This document shows positions 1-5,317 of a stretch of DNA of 9,356 nt, piece by piece (within the stretch, counting starts at the first letter, position 1; the number at the start of each line of letters is the position of its first letter). The position numbers and the translations under genes were made by a program. Under the pieces are notes generated by a model. It ran no database searches. It had not been told where the DNA came from and saw only the letters and a list, made by a program, of their open reading frames with translations. The DNA is from Deltaproteobacteria bacterium (GTDB taxonomy: Bacteria; Desulfobacterota; Syntrophobacteria; B119-G9), in assembly GCA_003646715.1 (NCBI GenBank), contig QMLL01000048.1:1-9356 (forward strand), in the 5' to 3' direction.

Positions 1-2
1 AA

Positions 3-113
3 GTAGGCAAAGAACCTATGATAAGAGTTCTGGGGACAACGCCTGAGAATGTTGTAAATAAAGTCATTCAAATAGCGAAGGCAACCTTGCAATCCTTACC
101 CGGTTCTTCATAG
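3..113 (+). CDS. C-terminal end of a probable phosphohexomutase (GlmM/phosphomannomutase-like), 5' end outside the window
   Basis: Only the last 36 codons are visible, ending at TAG 111-113. The translation begins VGKEPMIRVLGTTPENVVNK and ends LQSLPGSS. The GKEPMIRV stretch resembles the SGTEP-x-IRV phosphate-binding loop of domain 4 in the alpha-D-phosphohexomutase family (GlmM, ManB/PMM), which also lies near the C-terminus and is followed by one amphipathic helix, as here. In that family the loop reads SGTEP; here S-T appears as V-K, which is unusual and lowers certainty. If the assignment is right, the enzyme interconverts hexose 6- and 1-phosphates, for GlmM glucosamine-6-P to glucosamine-1-P in peptidoglycan precursor synthesis. 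The next gene is on the opposite strand and converges on it, so this gene ends its transcription unit. Confidence 0.45.
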   Translation, partial: VGKEPMIRVLGTTPENVVNKVIQIAKATLQSLPGSS

Positions 114-156
114 CGAAGAGTCACGTTAGAGAAAGAATGTTATATTGTTCAGTATA

Positions 157-181
157 AAACCGGATTTGATCACAACGGTTT
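157..181. terminator. Weak inverted repeat between convergent genes, possible terminator
   Basis: AAACCG at 157-162 is matched by CGGTTT at 176-181, around a 13-nt loop. It lies between the convergent ends of the phosphohexomutase and thiamine pyrophosphokinase genes. There is no clean T-run beyond the stem on either strand and the stem has only six pairs, so it is a poor intrinsic terminator and may be incidental. Confidence 0.25.
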
Positions 182-234
182 CTGATAGATGTCAATACCT
201 ACTCACATTAAAAGAATAGCCGCAATAGTATCCG

Positions 235-882
235 TTATTCGCTGGTAACCTTTTGCAAGTGAAAGACAAGAAGAATACCACTGTTAATTTCAATATGAGC
301 TCTTTCTGACTCCATCACATTGCTTATTCCAAGTGGAATTCCGGGAACCATTTCTCCGTCTGTTAGAGAGTACTTAAAGCCAGTAAGCGCTATTCCCGAG
401 ACCATTTCCGTTATAGGTAATAAAGACACCGTGTCTCCCGGACTTCCTTTTAGGTCAAGTTTGCTATCGATCACGTAGAGAATACCTCCATCAAAGGGGC
501 ATCTGACATGGATACCGGCTTTAGCAGGCACCTGCATCAATTGTAAATTCGCCAGCGTATGATCGGGACGGTCTCCAAAGATGCCCACACAGGTGATCAT
601 CCGGGGATTCAATTTCATTGCTTCCTCTATGGCCAGTTGCAGATCCGTTTCGTCTTTTTCAGCGGGATACCTTAGTATTCTAACACCCTTCTTCCTGCAG
701 GCTTCGAGAACATCTTCCCTGATTGAATCCAGGTCTCCCACTATCAGATCAGGGGTATAACCAAGAGCATGAATGATATTTGTTCCTCCATCGACACCTA
801 TAACAAAGCCTGCCCTGGACATTTCCATAACCAGGTGTTCCTTCTTTACATCTCCATTAACAACCAAAAGTATGGCACTCAT
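235..882 (-). CDS. thiN: Thiamine pyrophosphokinase
   Basis: This 215-residue cytosolic enzyme transfers pyrophosphate from ATP to thiamine, giving thiamine pyrophosphate and AMP; it lets a cell use salvaged thiamine. The family signatures are present in order: GVDGGTN (residues 29-35), PDLIVGDLDSI (44-54), EKDETD (75-80) and GDRPDHTLANL (103-113), followed by the beta-rich C-terminal thiamine-binding domain (about 140-212). The acidic residues in GDLDS and KDETD are the expected Mg-ATP ligands. The frame stays open 44 codons further upstream to 1014, but I chose the ATG at 882: it gives the family's usual length, sits right before the first core strand, and has an AAGGGG-type ribosome-binding site about 10 nt upstream. 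The upstream extension is low-complexity and unlike the family. The gene is divergent from the selenoprotein gene and convergent with the phosphohexomutase, so it is probably transcribed alone. Confidence 0.93.
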   Translation of the reverse strand: MSAILLVVNGDVKKEHLVMEMSRAGFVIGVDGGTNIIHALGYTPDLIVGDLDSIREDVLEACRKKGVRILRYPAEKDETDLQLAIEEAMKLNPRMITCVGIFGDRPDHTLANLQLMQVPAKAGIHVRCPFDGGILYVIDSKLDLKGSPGDTVSLLPITEMVSGIALTGFKYSLTDGEMVPGIPLGISNVMESERAHIEINSGILLVFHLQKVTSE

Positions 883-1014
883 TGTTTCCGACCCCTTTAT
901 GTTTCTTTTTGAAATCATTCTGGATTTTTTGTATCCCTGCCGCCTGAATAGATAGCAACCTCGGACATGACAAACAATATAGAAATCTATCAAAACAATA
1001 ATAGCAATTATCAA

Positions 1015-1043
1015 TTGAACGGAGAAGAAATTACGAATATAAT
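1015..1043 (+). promoter_or_regulatory. Sigma70-type promoter for the SelW-like gene
   Basis: TTGAAC (1015-1020) and TATAAT (1038-1043) are separated by exactly 17 bp, close to ideal for a housekeeping sigma factor. Transcription would begin near 1050, leaving a leader of about 35 nt with AAGGAGG at 1065-1071 before the ATG at 1086. It sits in the 203-bp divergent gap with thiN. Confidence 0.7.
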
Positions 1044-1085
1044 TAAGTCAATTTATTGAGAGTGAAGGAGGTAAAATCAACAGAG

Positions 1086-1316
1086 ATGGCTAATTCAGTA
1101 GAGATCGAGTACTGTTCAATGTGAAACTACCTGCCGCGAGCTGCTAGTTTAGCAGAGAAATTACGTGAAGAGCTCGGAGTTGAAACGAAGCTTATAAAGT
1201 CCTCAGGGGGAGTATTTGAGGTCAAACATAACGGCAAACTAATTTTTTCCAAGAAAAAAACAGGACGTTTTCCTGATCCGGCAAAAATAGTGGAACAGAT
1301 TAAAAACTCAACCTAA
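1086..1316 (+). CDS. SelW-like (Rdx family) selenoprotein with in-frame UGA at codon 13
   Basis: Read through one in-frame TGA (1122-1124), this frame encodes 76 residues ending at TAA 1314-1316. The N-terminus, VEIEYCSMU followed by NYLPRAASLAEKL, matches the Rdx (SelW/SelT/SelH-like) thioredoxin-fold family. In that family a CxxC or CxxU motif sits at the end of the first strand, with an RAA-containing helix after it; here the motif is C10-S-M-U13. The C-terminal half keeps the family pattern: a GGVFEV strand near residues 45-50, then a GRFPDP segment before the last helix. Such proteins are presumed thiol or selenol oxidoreductases; the substrate is unknown. A strong promoter lies upstream, and the SD AAGGAGG (1065-1071) is 14 nt from the ATG, somewhat far. 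An in-frame GTG at 1062 is possible but overlaps the SD, and family members start close to the first strand, so ATG is preferred. TGA is an ordinary stop in neighbouring genes, so recoding must be local. Confidence 0.88.
1122..1155 (+). promoter_or_regulatory. Selenocysteine UGA codon with bacterial SECIS-like hairpin
   Basis: Downstream of the UGA (1122-1124), CTGCTA (1141-1146) pairs perfectly with TAGCAG (1150-1155) around a GTT loop (1147-1149). This meets the published description of bacterial SECIS elements as I know it: an apical loop of at least 3 nt with a G in its first two positions, an upper stem of 4-16 bp, and a UGA-to-loop distance of 16-37 nt (22 nt here). Such hairpins bind SelB carrying Sec-tRNA and direct selenocysteine insertion. 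The selA, selB, selC and selD genes are not in this window. Confidence 0.75.
1254..1275 (-). terminator. Probable intrinsic terminator of the minus-strand small gene, inside the selenoprotein coding sequence
   Basis: On the minus strand, CAGGA and TCCTG (plus positions 1261-1275) form a 5-bp stem with a 5-nt loop and are followed at once by seven T (plus A-run 1254-1260). It lies about 43 bp past the stop of the convergent minus-strand gene. The stem is short and the bases also encode lysines in the opposite gene, so the T-run could be partly a coding effect. Confidence 0.45.
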
Positions 1317-1317
1317 C

Positions 1318-1515
1318 CTACTCAGACTTATCGCTTTTTTCAGACTCATCGGTTATTACGGACAGGAGGTTAGCACGCTCCACAGTGTTCTTGATTGAAG
1401 AATATATAGTCTGGAAAGAATCTGGAAAAGAAGCAGGTGAAATTCGCCCCATTTCTATGAACTTCACAACAATTTCTTTGGTTATTTTGAGTATTGTGTC
1501 TTCAGAGACAGCCAT
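1318..1515 (-). CDS. Small helical protein resembling the N-terminal domain of Ros/MucR regulators
   Basis: This 65-residue protein is mostly helical. Its ILKITKEIVVKFIEMGRISP segment (about residues 8-27) followed by FPDSFQTIYSSI resembles the N-terminal, oligomerising region of Ros/MucR regulators (pattern L-x-x-T-x-x-IV-x-x-[FY]-[IV], then P-x-x-hh-x-x-h-[HY]). MucR proteins carry a zinc finger after this region; here the chain instead ends in a charged tail rich in S, E, K and D, so no DNA-binding part is present. It may be a stand-alone family that only shares this domain; function unknown. The ATG at 1515 has no convincing ribosome-binding site, and no other ATG gives a sensible length. 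Its stop codon (1318-1320) is 1 bp from the TAA of the convergent selenoprotein gene. Confidence 0.68.
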   Translation of the reverse strand: MAVSEDTILKITKEIVVKFIEMGRISPASFPDSFQTIYSSIKNTVERANLLSVITDESEKSDKSE

Positions 1516-1544
1516 TTGTCAACATTAACCAGTTTTTTTGTTAT
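1516..1544 (+). promoter_or_regulatory. Weak promoter-like sequence upstream of the CorC-like gene
   Basis: TTGTCA (1516-1521) and TGTTAT (1539-1544) are 17 bp apart. The -35 matches consensus well, the -10 at four of six positions. If used, transcription would start near 1550 and produce a leader of about 230 nt before the CorC-like gene. Confidence 0.3.
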
Positions 1545-1783
1545 TGAGGCCCGTGGATTCCACATCACTACTCGTGTTTCTTGGGAAAACTCTTAGCAGT
1601 GACCGGGAACCATTTATAGAAAGGAGCCCCTACCAGGGAAGAAGGCCGTTTTTTGCAGCAGAGGCTCCTCGCTAACAGGAATACCGTCGCCGGCATCCCC
1701 GAAGCAACTGTTACAGTTAGCAAAAAGAAGCCATATTTTCAAGTAAAAGTTCTTCGCCACAATTTCAGGGAGGTAGACATATC
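1545..1783 (+). other. Long untranslated gap with several inverted repeats, possible structured leader or small RNA
   Basis: No gene with a start codon and ribosome-binding site was found here. Inverted repeats are GTGGA/TCCAC (1553-1563, one-base centre), AGGAGCC/GGCTCCT (1622-1628 with 1663-1669, with a small CCCT-ACC-AGGG hairpin at 1628-1638 overlapping it) and GCTAAC/GTTAGC (1671-1676 with 1716-1721). The last two long stems are one base apart and could stack. The segment is more GC-rich than its flanks. On the plus strand one frame is open from 1620 to 1813 but lacks an ATG. I do not recognise a known RNA family: a GAGGCTCCTC stretch recalls the Mg-sensing M-box riboswitch, but the rest of that consensus is missing. 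Confidence 0.35.
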
Positions 1784-3049
1784 GTGTTATTCAGCGTACC
1801 CGTAGCAAGCATAATCTTATTAATGCTGTTTCTTTTGTCAGCATTTTTTTCAGGTTCAGAAACGGCTCTCATGGCTGTGAATCACTGGAAAATCCATCAC
1901 ATGGCAAAGACTGACAAAAGAGCAAAACTGGTAAAAGAAGTTTTGAAGAACCCGGATAAACTTATAGGAACCTTGCTCTTCTGTAATAATCTCGTGAATG
2001 TCGCATCATCCGCTATAGCCACTGCGGTGTGCCTTAGCGTTTTCGGACAAAAGGGGATCGCATACGCTACTATTGGTATGACTATTGGGTTACTAATATT
2101 CGCTGAGATAACCCCCAAGACTCTGGCCAGCTACTATCCTGAAAAATTTGCTTTCCTCGGAATTAAGACAATACGAATTCTCATAGCCACCTGTTACCCA
2201 ATAGTTTTCATCCTCACCTGGATCACAAATAAGGTCCTCGGAATGTTCAAACTCGCACGAACATCCGAAGAGTTGCCATTCACAGAAGAAGAGGTGGAGA
2301 CAATGCTGGAACTGGGAACTAAGGCCGGGATAATAGAGCCGGAACAGCAAGAAATGCTCACAGGAGTACTCAAGCTGGACGAAATAACTGTGAAAGAAAT
2401 TATGACTCCGTCCAGAAAAGTTGTATCACTCAATTTTGACACACCATATAACGAAGTTATAGAAATTGTCAGACAGACAAATTATTCCAGATACCCGGTC
2501 TACAAGGGAGAACCCGGCAACATCATAGGCTTCATACACGTCAGAGACCTTCTCTTCTGGGCAAGCTCCATTACCCGCTTCCACCTGCACAAAATACTCA
2601 GGATGCCTCTTTTCGTTCCCGACACGAAAACCGTCCAAAACCAGTTAATAGATTTCAGAAACAAAAGAATCCATATGGCCTTCGTGGTAAATGAATACGG
2701 AGAAGTTATTGGTCTCGTCACCCTGGAAGATGTACTGGAAGAAATCGTCGGTGAAATTGAAGATGAGCACGACCGGTGGCAAAAGAAGATAAGAGAGCTC
2801 CCTGACGGTTCTTTTCTATTGGACGGAAGCATTACACTGAGGGATTTCAAAAAGTACAAGAAAATAGAAATGCCAGAAGCGGACTACCTAACCATCGCAG
2901 GTATGATTTTGACCTGGCTCGGAAGAGTGCCAAAAGAAGGCGAAGAAATCGTAAAAGATAATATTCACGTAAGGGTAGAAAAAATGGACGGAAATACGAT
3001 CTCTGAAGTGAGATTAAAGTTCCTCGACACATCCACACAACCAGCCTGA
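1784..3049 (+). CDS. CNNM/CorC (HlyC) family membrane protein with DUF21, CBS pair and CorC_HlyC domains
   Basis: This 421-residue inner-membrane protein has the full family architecture. A DUF21 membrane domain (about 1-190) has hydrophobic segments near 5-30, 61-88, 92-115 and 125-152, and carries the FSGSETALMA (22-31) and AEITPKTLA (107-115) motifs that form the ion site in CNNM proteins. It is followed by two CBS domains (about 205-325), the second with VNEYGEVIGLVTLEDVLEE (302-320), and a C-terminal CorC_HlyC domain (about 340-415). CNNM/CorC proteins are Na-coupled Mg2+ exporters, with CBS domains sensing Mg-ATP; older annotation calls them hemolysins, which is misleading. The start is GTG at 1784, 10 nt after AGGGAGG (1767-1773). 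No terminator follows. The next gene is 286 bp away, so it is probably monocistronic, possibly with a long leader. Confidence 0.92.
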   Translation: MLFSVPVASIILLMLFLLSAFFSGSETALMAVNHWKIHHMAKTDKRAKLVKEVLKNPDKLIGTLLFCNNLVNVASSAIATAVCLSVFGQKGIAYATIGMTIGLLIFAEITPKTLASYYPEKFAFLGIKTIRILIATCYPIVFILTWITNKVLGMFKLARTSEELPFTEEEVETMLELGTKAGIIEPEQQEMLTGVLKLDEITVKEIMTPSRKVVSLNFDTPYNEVIEIVRQTNYSRYPVYKGEPGNIIGFIHVRDLLFWASSITRFHLHKILRMPLFVPDTKTVQNQLIDFRNKRIHMAFVVNEYGEVIGLVTLEDVLEEIVGEIEDEHDRWQKKIRELPDGSFLLDGSITLRDFKKYKKIEMPEADYLTIAGMILTWLGRVPKEGEEIVKDNIHVRVEKMDGNTISEVRLKFLDTSTQPA

Positions 3050-3236
3050 CATATCGATCACATATCCCCATTAGAACAGCACTTACTGGTCTCAAGCATG
3101 AGTCTGCATTGAGAAATATCCCAACAACTCTATCCTCGGTAACCAGTTCCAATATCTCATTCAATATGCTATCAATATTCCTGCAGATCATGGCATCCTC
3201 TTTTCCATTTTTCTTAGAAATCAGAAAGGATAAGCA

Positions 3237-3332
3237 ATGACCTGCTCTTTTTCTACCAAAACTGATTTTACAGATAGAATGTTGCCCTATTATCTATTGC
3301 ATGCCCATAGAACAACATTTCGTAGGAGTTAA
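3237..3332 (+). CDS. Possible 31-residue leader ORF upstream of the oxidase
   Basis: ATG at 3237 is 6 nt after AAAGGA (3225-3230), and the frame ends at TAA 3330-3332, just 3 bp before the oxidase ATG at 3336. The peptide begins MTCSFSTKTDFTDRM and ends in a basic FRRS tail; it matches no family I know. The stop overlaps the end of the oxidase Shine-Dalgarno region (TAGGAG 3323-3328), so translation here could affect oxidase translation. The geometry is suggestive, but an ORF this short can arise by chance, and a promoter starting after 3300 would exclude it. Confidence 0.2.
   Translation: MTCSFSTKTDFTDRMLPYYLLHAHRTTFRRS
3267..3296 (+). promoter_or_regulatory. Candidate promoter for the oxidase gene
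   Basis: TTTACA (3267-3272) and TATCTA (3291-3296) are 18 bp apart. Both boxes deviate from consensus. This start would lie inside the proposed leader ORF, so the two ideas compete. Confidence 0.3.
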
Positions 3333-3335
3333 AAG

Positions 3336-4544
3336 ATGTCCAGAATTATCGCAGGAGGAGAAACAGTCATTTGCGGTGGAGGCATAGTTGGACTCACACT
3401 GGCTCGTGAGCTGTTGATGCGGGGCCACAAAGACATAATAATTATAGAAAAAGAACAACAGCTAGGGAAACATGCTTCCGGAAGAAATAGCGGAGTCCTG
3501 CATGCAGGTATCTATTATTCTATTGGTTCCCTCAGGGGAAGGACTTGTCTTGCAGGGAACTTCTTAATGAAAGATTACTGCAAGAGCAAAGGTATTCCTC
3601 TTCTTGAAAGAGGAAAAGTCATAGTAACGAAAAATGAGGCGGAGATAGAAATACTTGAAACACTATATAAAAGAGCCAGAGAAAATGGCGCTAGAGTAGA
3701 ATTGGTAGACGAGAAGCGACTAAAGCAAATCGAACCTTTTGCAAAGACATGCAAACATGCATTATATTCGCACTATACTGCGGTTACTGATTCAAAAAAG
3801 GTATTAAAAGAGCTTTACAACGAACTTATCGTCTCAAGCAAAGTTAAAATTCTTTTGGGAACTAGATTAAACGGGATCAAAGGGAACCAAACTTTAACCA
3901 CAAATAGAGGATTGATAAAATTTGGTACTCTGGTAAACGCGGCTGGAGCCTGGAGCGATGAATTAGCACATATATTTGGTATCGGACTAAATTATAGGCT
4001 CGTGCCATTCAAAGGGATTTATAAAAAGCTCAGGCCAGAGAAATCTTATATGGTTAGAAGTAATATTTACCCTGTTCCTGACACACGCAACCCATTTTTG
4101 GGGGTACATTTTACAAGAAACGTAAGCGATGAGGTCTTGATTGGTCCAACCGCCATGCCAGCCCTTGGAGCGGAGAACTATGGGATTCTGGGGGGAATAG
4201 ACAAGAGGGCACCAGGCATCCTTTTGACCAATGCCATTTTATTTTTGAGAAATCCAGAGTTTAAGAGACTCTCTTTTATCGAAGTAAGAAAGTACAAGAC
4301 GGGTGTTTTCTATTCAAATGCAAAAAAACTCGTTAAGGGGCTGGAATTCCGGGATATTTTACCATCGCAGAAGGTAGGAATCAGGCCACAACTTATTGAC
4401 TGGAACACAAAACAGCTTGTAATGGATTTTGTAGTTTTAAAAGATGGTAACAGCTTACACGTATTAAATGCTATTTCCCCGGGCTTTACAAGCTCTATGA
4501 GTTTTGCAAAAATACTGGCCAACGAATTGGAAACTTTGAATTAA
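3336..4544 (+). CDS. lhgO: FAD-dependent L-2-hydroxyglutarate oxidase/dehydrogenase-like protein
   Basis: This 402-residue flavoprotein belongs to the DAO/GlpD superfamily. It has an N-terminal Rossmann FAD-binding fold with GGGIVGL (residues 14-20) and an acidic strand end (IIIIEKE, 34-40). The HASGRNSGVLHAGIYY segment (46-61) is characteristic of L-2-hydroxyglutarate dehydrogenases, NAAGAWSD (201-208) is the second FAD contact, and SPGFTSS (381-387) closes the fold. The family oxidises L-2-hydroxyglutarate to 2-oxoglutarate and passes electrons to the membrane quinone pool or to oxygen; which acceptor is used here cannot be seen. Length matches the family. The ATG at 3336 follows TAGGAG (3323-3328) with 7 nt spacing. 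Compared with its neighbours the gene looks richer in A/T-ending codons, which may mean separate ancestry, but I did not count. It stands alone, convergent with ssb. A related alpha-hydroxyacid oxidase role is the main alternative. Confidence 0.85.
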   Translation: MSRIIAGGETVICGGGIVGLTLARELLMRGHKDIIIIEKEQQLGKHASGRNSGVLHAGIYYSIGSLRGRTCLAGNFLMKDYCKSKGIPLLERGKVIVTKNEAEIEILETLYKRARENGARVELVDEKRLKQIEPFAKTCKHALYSHYTAVTDSKKVLKELYNELIVSSKVKILLGTRLNGIKGNQTLTTNRGLIKFGTLVNAAGAWSDELAHIFGIGLNYRLVPFKGIYKKLRPEKSYMVRSNIYPVPDTRNPFLGVHFTRNVSDEVLIGPTAMPALGAENYGILGGIDKRAPGILLTNAILFLRNPEFKRLSFIEVRKYKTGVFYSNAKKLVKGLEFRDILPSQKVGIRPQLIDWNTKQLVMDFVVLKDGNSLHVLNAISPGFTSSMSFAKILANELETLN

Positions 4545-4557
4545 ACCTCTTTCGTTA

Positions 4558-4624
4558 CCACCAAAACTTATAAAAGAGTTATTATAAGTGGTTGCAACAC
4601 CGGGGGCTTTCGATTCCTGAAAGC
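4558..4624. terminator. Two inverted repeats between convergent lhgO and ssb, possible shared terminator region
   Basis: ACTTATAA (4566-4573) pairs with TTATAAGT (4582-4589), extendable by three pairs after a 3-nt bulge. GCTTTC (4606-4611) pairs with GAAAGC (4619-4624) around a 7-nt loop. On the minus strand the first hairpin is followed by TTTTGG, so it could end ssb transcription. Neither stem is GC-rich and no long T-run follows, so efficiency is doubtful. Confidence 0.35.
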
Positions 4625-4650
4625 GACTCAAGCAAAACAAAACCAAGATT

Positions 4651-5124
4651 TCAAAACGGTATGTCGTCATCCTCTGGACTTTTGGAGGATGTGTCGGGAG
4701 CAGCATTATTAGAATTTTGGCCTGCACCACCTGATTCCGGAATATCCGCTTCTGGCGGTAAAGCGGCTTCTTCCGGTAACACCGCCGCACCTTTCTTATC
4801 CAGCATTTGCATGTTTGTCATCACTATTTCGGTTGTCCATCTCCTGTTTCCATCCCGGTCTTCCCACTCTCTTGTCTGGAGTCTACCTTCCACGTAGACC
4901 ATGGAACCTTTATTAAGATATTCGCCGCAAATTTCTGCCAAACGCCCAAAAGCAACAATACGATGCCATTCAGTCCTGGTTTCTCTGTTTCCGTCTTTCG
5001 TGGTATACGCTTCGCTCGTAGCCAAGGAAAACGTCGCTATTGCAAGACCGTTGGGAGTATACCTGATTTCAGGATCCCTGCCCAAATGCCCGATAAGTAA
5101 TACCTTGTTTAAACCAATTGCCAT
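4651..5124 (-). CDS. ssb: Single-stranded DNA-binding protein
   Basis: This 157-residue protein coats single-stranded DNA as a homotetramer during replication, repair and recombination. The OB-fold covers residues 4-108: NKVLLIGHLGRDPEIRYTPNG (6-26) is the classical first segment, followed by TEWHRIVAFG (51-60) and GSMVYVEGRLQTREWEDRDG (73-92), which includes the tryptophan used for base stacking. A disordered Pro/Gly/Ser/Asn-rich linker (about 112-149) leads to the acidic tip EDDDIPF (151-157), which recruits repair and replication partners. The frame is open further upstream, but the ATG at 5124 is chosen: it is 7 nt after a strong GGGAGGAG site, and MAIGLNKVLLIG matches family N-termini. 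It is not next to rpsF/rpsR as in many bacteria; it stands alone, convergent with lhgO and divergent from plsC. Confidence 0.96.
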   Translation of the reverse strand: MAIGLNKVLLIGHLGRDPEIRYTPNGLAIATFSLATSEAYTTKDGNRETRTEWHRIVAFGRLAEICGEYLNKGSMVYVEGRLQTREWEDRDGNRRWTTEIVMTNMQMLDKKGAAVLPEEAALPPEADIPESGGAGQNSNNAAPDTSSKSPEDDDIPF

Positions 5125-5133
5125 TTGTTCACT

Positions 5134-5149
5134 CCTCCCCCGGGGTAGG
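5134..5149 (-). promoter_or_regulatory. Hairpin overlapping the ssb ribosome-binding site
   Basis: On the ssb transcript CCTACC (plus 5144-5149) can pair with GGGAGG (plus 5134-5139) around a CCGG loop, with one A-G mismatch in six. GGGAGG is part of the Shine-Dalgarno GGGAGGAG, so the stem would partly hide it. It is short; regulation is inference. Confidence 0.3.
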
Positions 5150-5159
5150 GAAACGATCA

Positions 5160-5197
5160 TTGCCAGTGTCTACATCGCTTGCAAATTGCTCTGGCAA
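5160..5197. repeat. 7-bp inverted repeat in the ssb upstream region
   Basis: TTGCCAG (5160-5166) is the exact reverse complement of CTGGCAA (5191-5197), with 24 nt between. It lies 36-73 bp upstream of the ssb start and could be an operator or a 5'-leader stem. It does not match the SOS box consensus known from Escherichia coli or Bacillus. Confidence 0.4.
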
Positions 5198-5242
5198 CAA
5201 CCAATTTCAAACACATAAATTATTACTACCTCCAATAATTAA

Positions 5243-5270
5243 TTGACTCCACTAACAAAAAAATTATAAT
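5243..5270 (+). promoter_or_regulatory. Sigma70-type promoter for the plsC-rnj-ftsK operon
   Basis: TTGACT (5243-5248) and TATAAT (5265-5270) are 16 bp apart in A/T-rich DNA. Transcription would start near 5277, about 40 nt before plsC. The -10 sits in the palindrome AATTATAATT, so it could also serve the opposite strand, but no matching -35 for ssb was seen. Confidence 0.65.
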
Positions 5271-5317
5271 TTCACAATAAAAAAATTACTGAAAAGAAGG
5301 AGAACACACTTCATTCC

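Larger units (their letters stand above)
3050..3335. other. Intergenic gap with weak small-ORF candidates
   Basis: No confident gene was seen. A minus-strand frame starts at ATG 3191 after a GAGG ribosome-binding-like site; its first part (to 3050) has a hydrophobic beta-strand-like pattern (e.g. DRVVGIFLNA), but the frame runs about 200 bp antisense into the CorC-like gene. On the plus strand a 31-codon ORF lies just before the oxidase gene (listed separately). No hairpin with a T-run terminates the CorC-like gene. Confidence 0.3.

Noticed and set aside
883..1014. Upstream extension of the thiamine pyrophosphokinase frame
   Set aside because: The added 44 residues do not resemble the family, the region holds the divergent selenoprotein promoter at its edge, and ATG 882 has a better ribosome-binding site and gives the usual length.
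1122..1124. UGA read as an alternative genetic code (tryptophan) or as a pseudogene stop
   Set aside because: The CorC-like and ssb genes end in TGA and use TGG for tryptophan, so the code is standard. The codon sits at the redox position of an Rdx protein with an otherwise intact frame.
1545..1783. 6S RNA, SRP RNA, tRNA-Sec or M-box riboswitch in the gap
   Set aside because: No long terminal helix with central bubble for 6S, no GGAAG-GAAGCAG core for SRP, no TTCRA loop for a tRNA, and only a ten-base GAGGCTCCTC similarity to the M-box.
1620..1813. Open plus-strand frame before the CorC-like gene
   Set aside because: It has no ATG and no ribosome-binding site with a usable start, overlaps the start of the CorC-like gene, and resembles no family I know.
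5125..5160. Twelve-codon N-terminal extension of ssb
   Set aside because: The extension covers the strong Shine-Dalgarno site, and the family N-terminus begins at the ATG at 5124.
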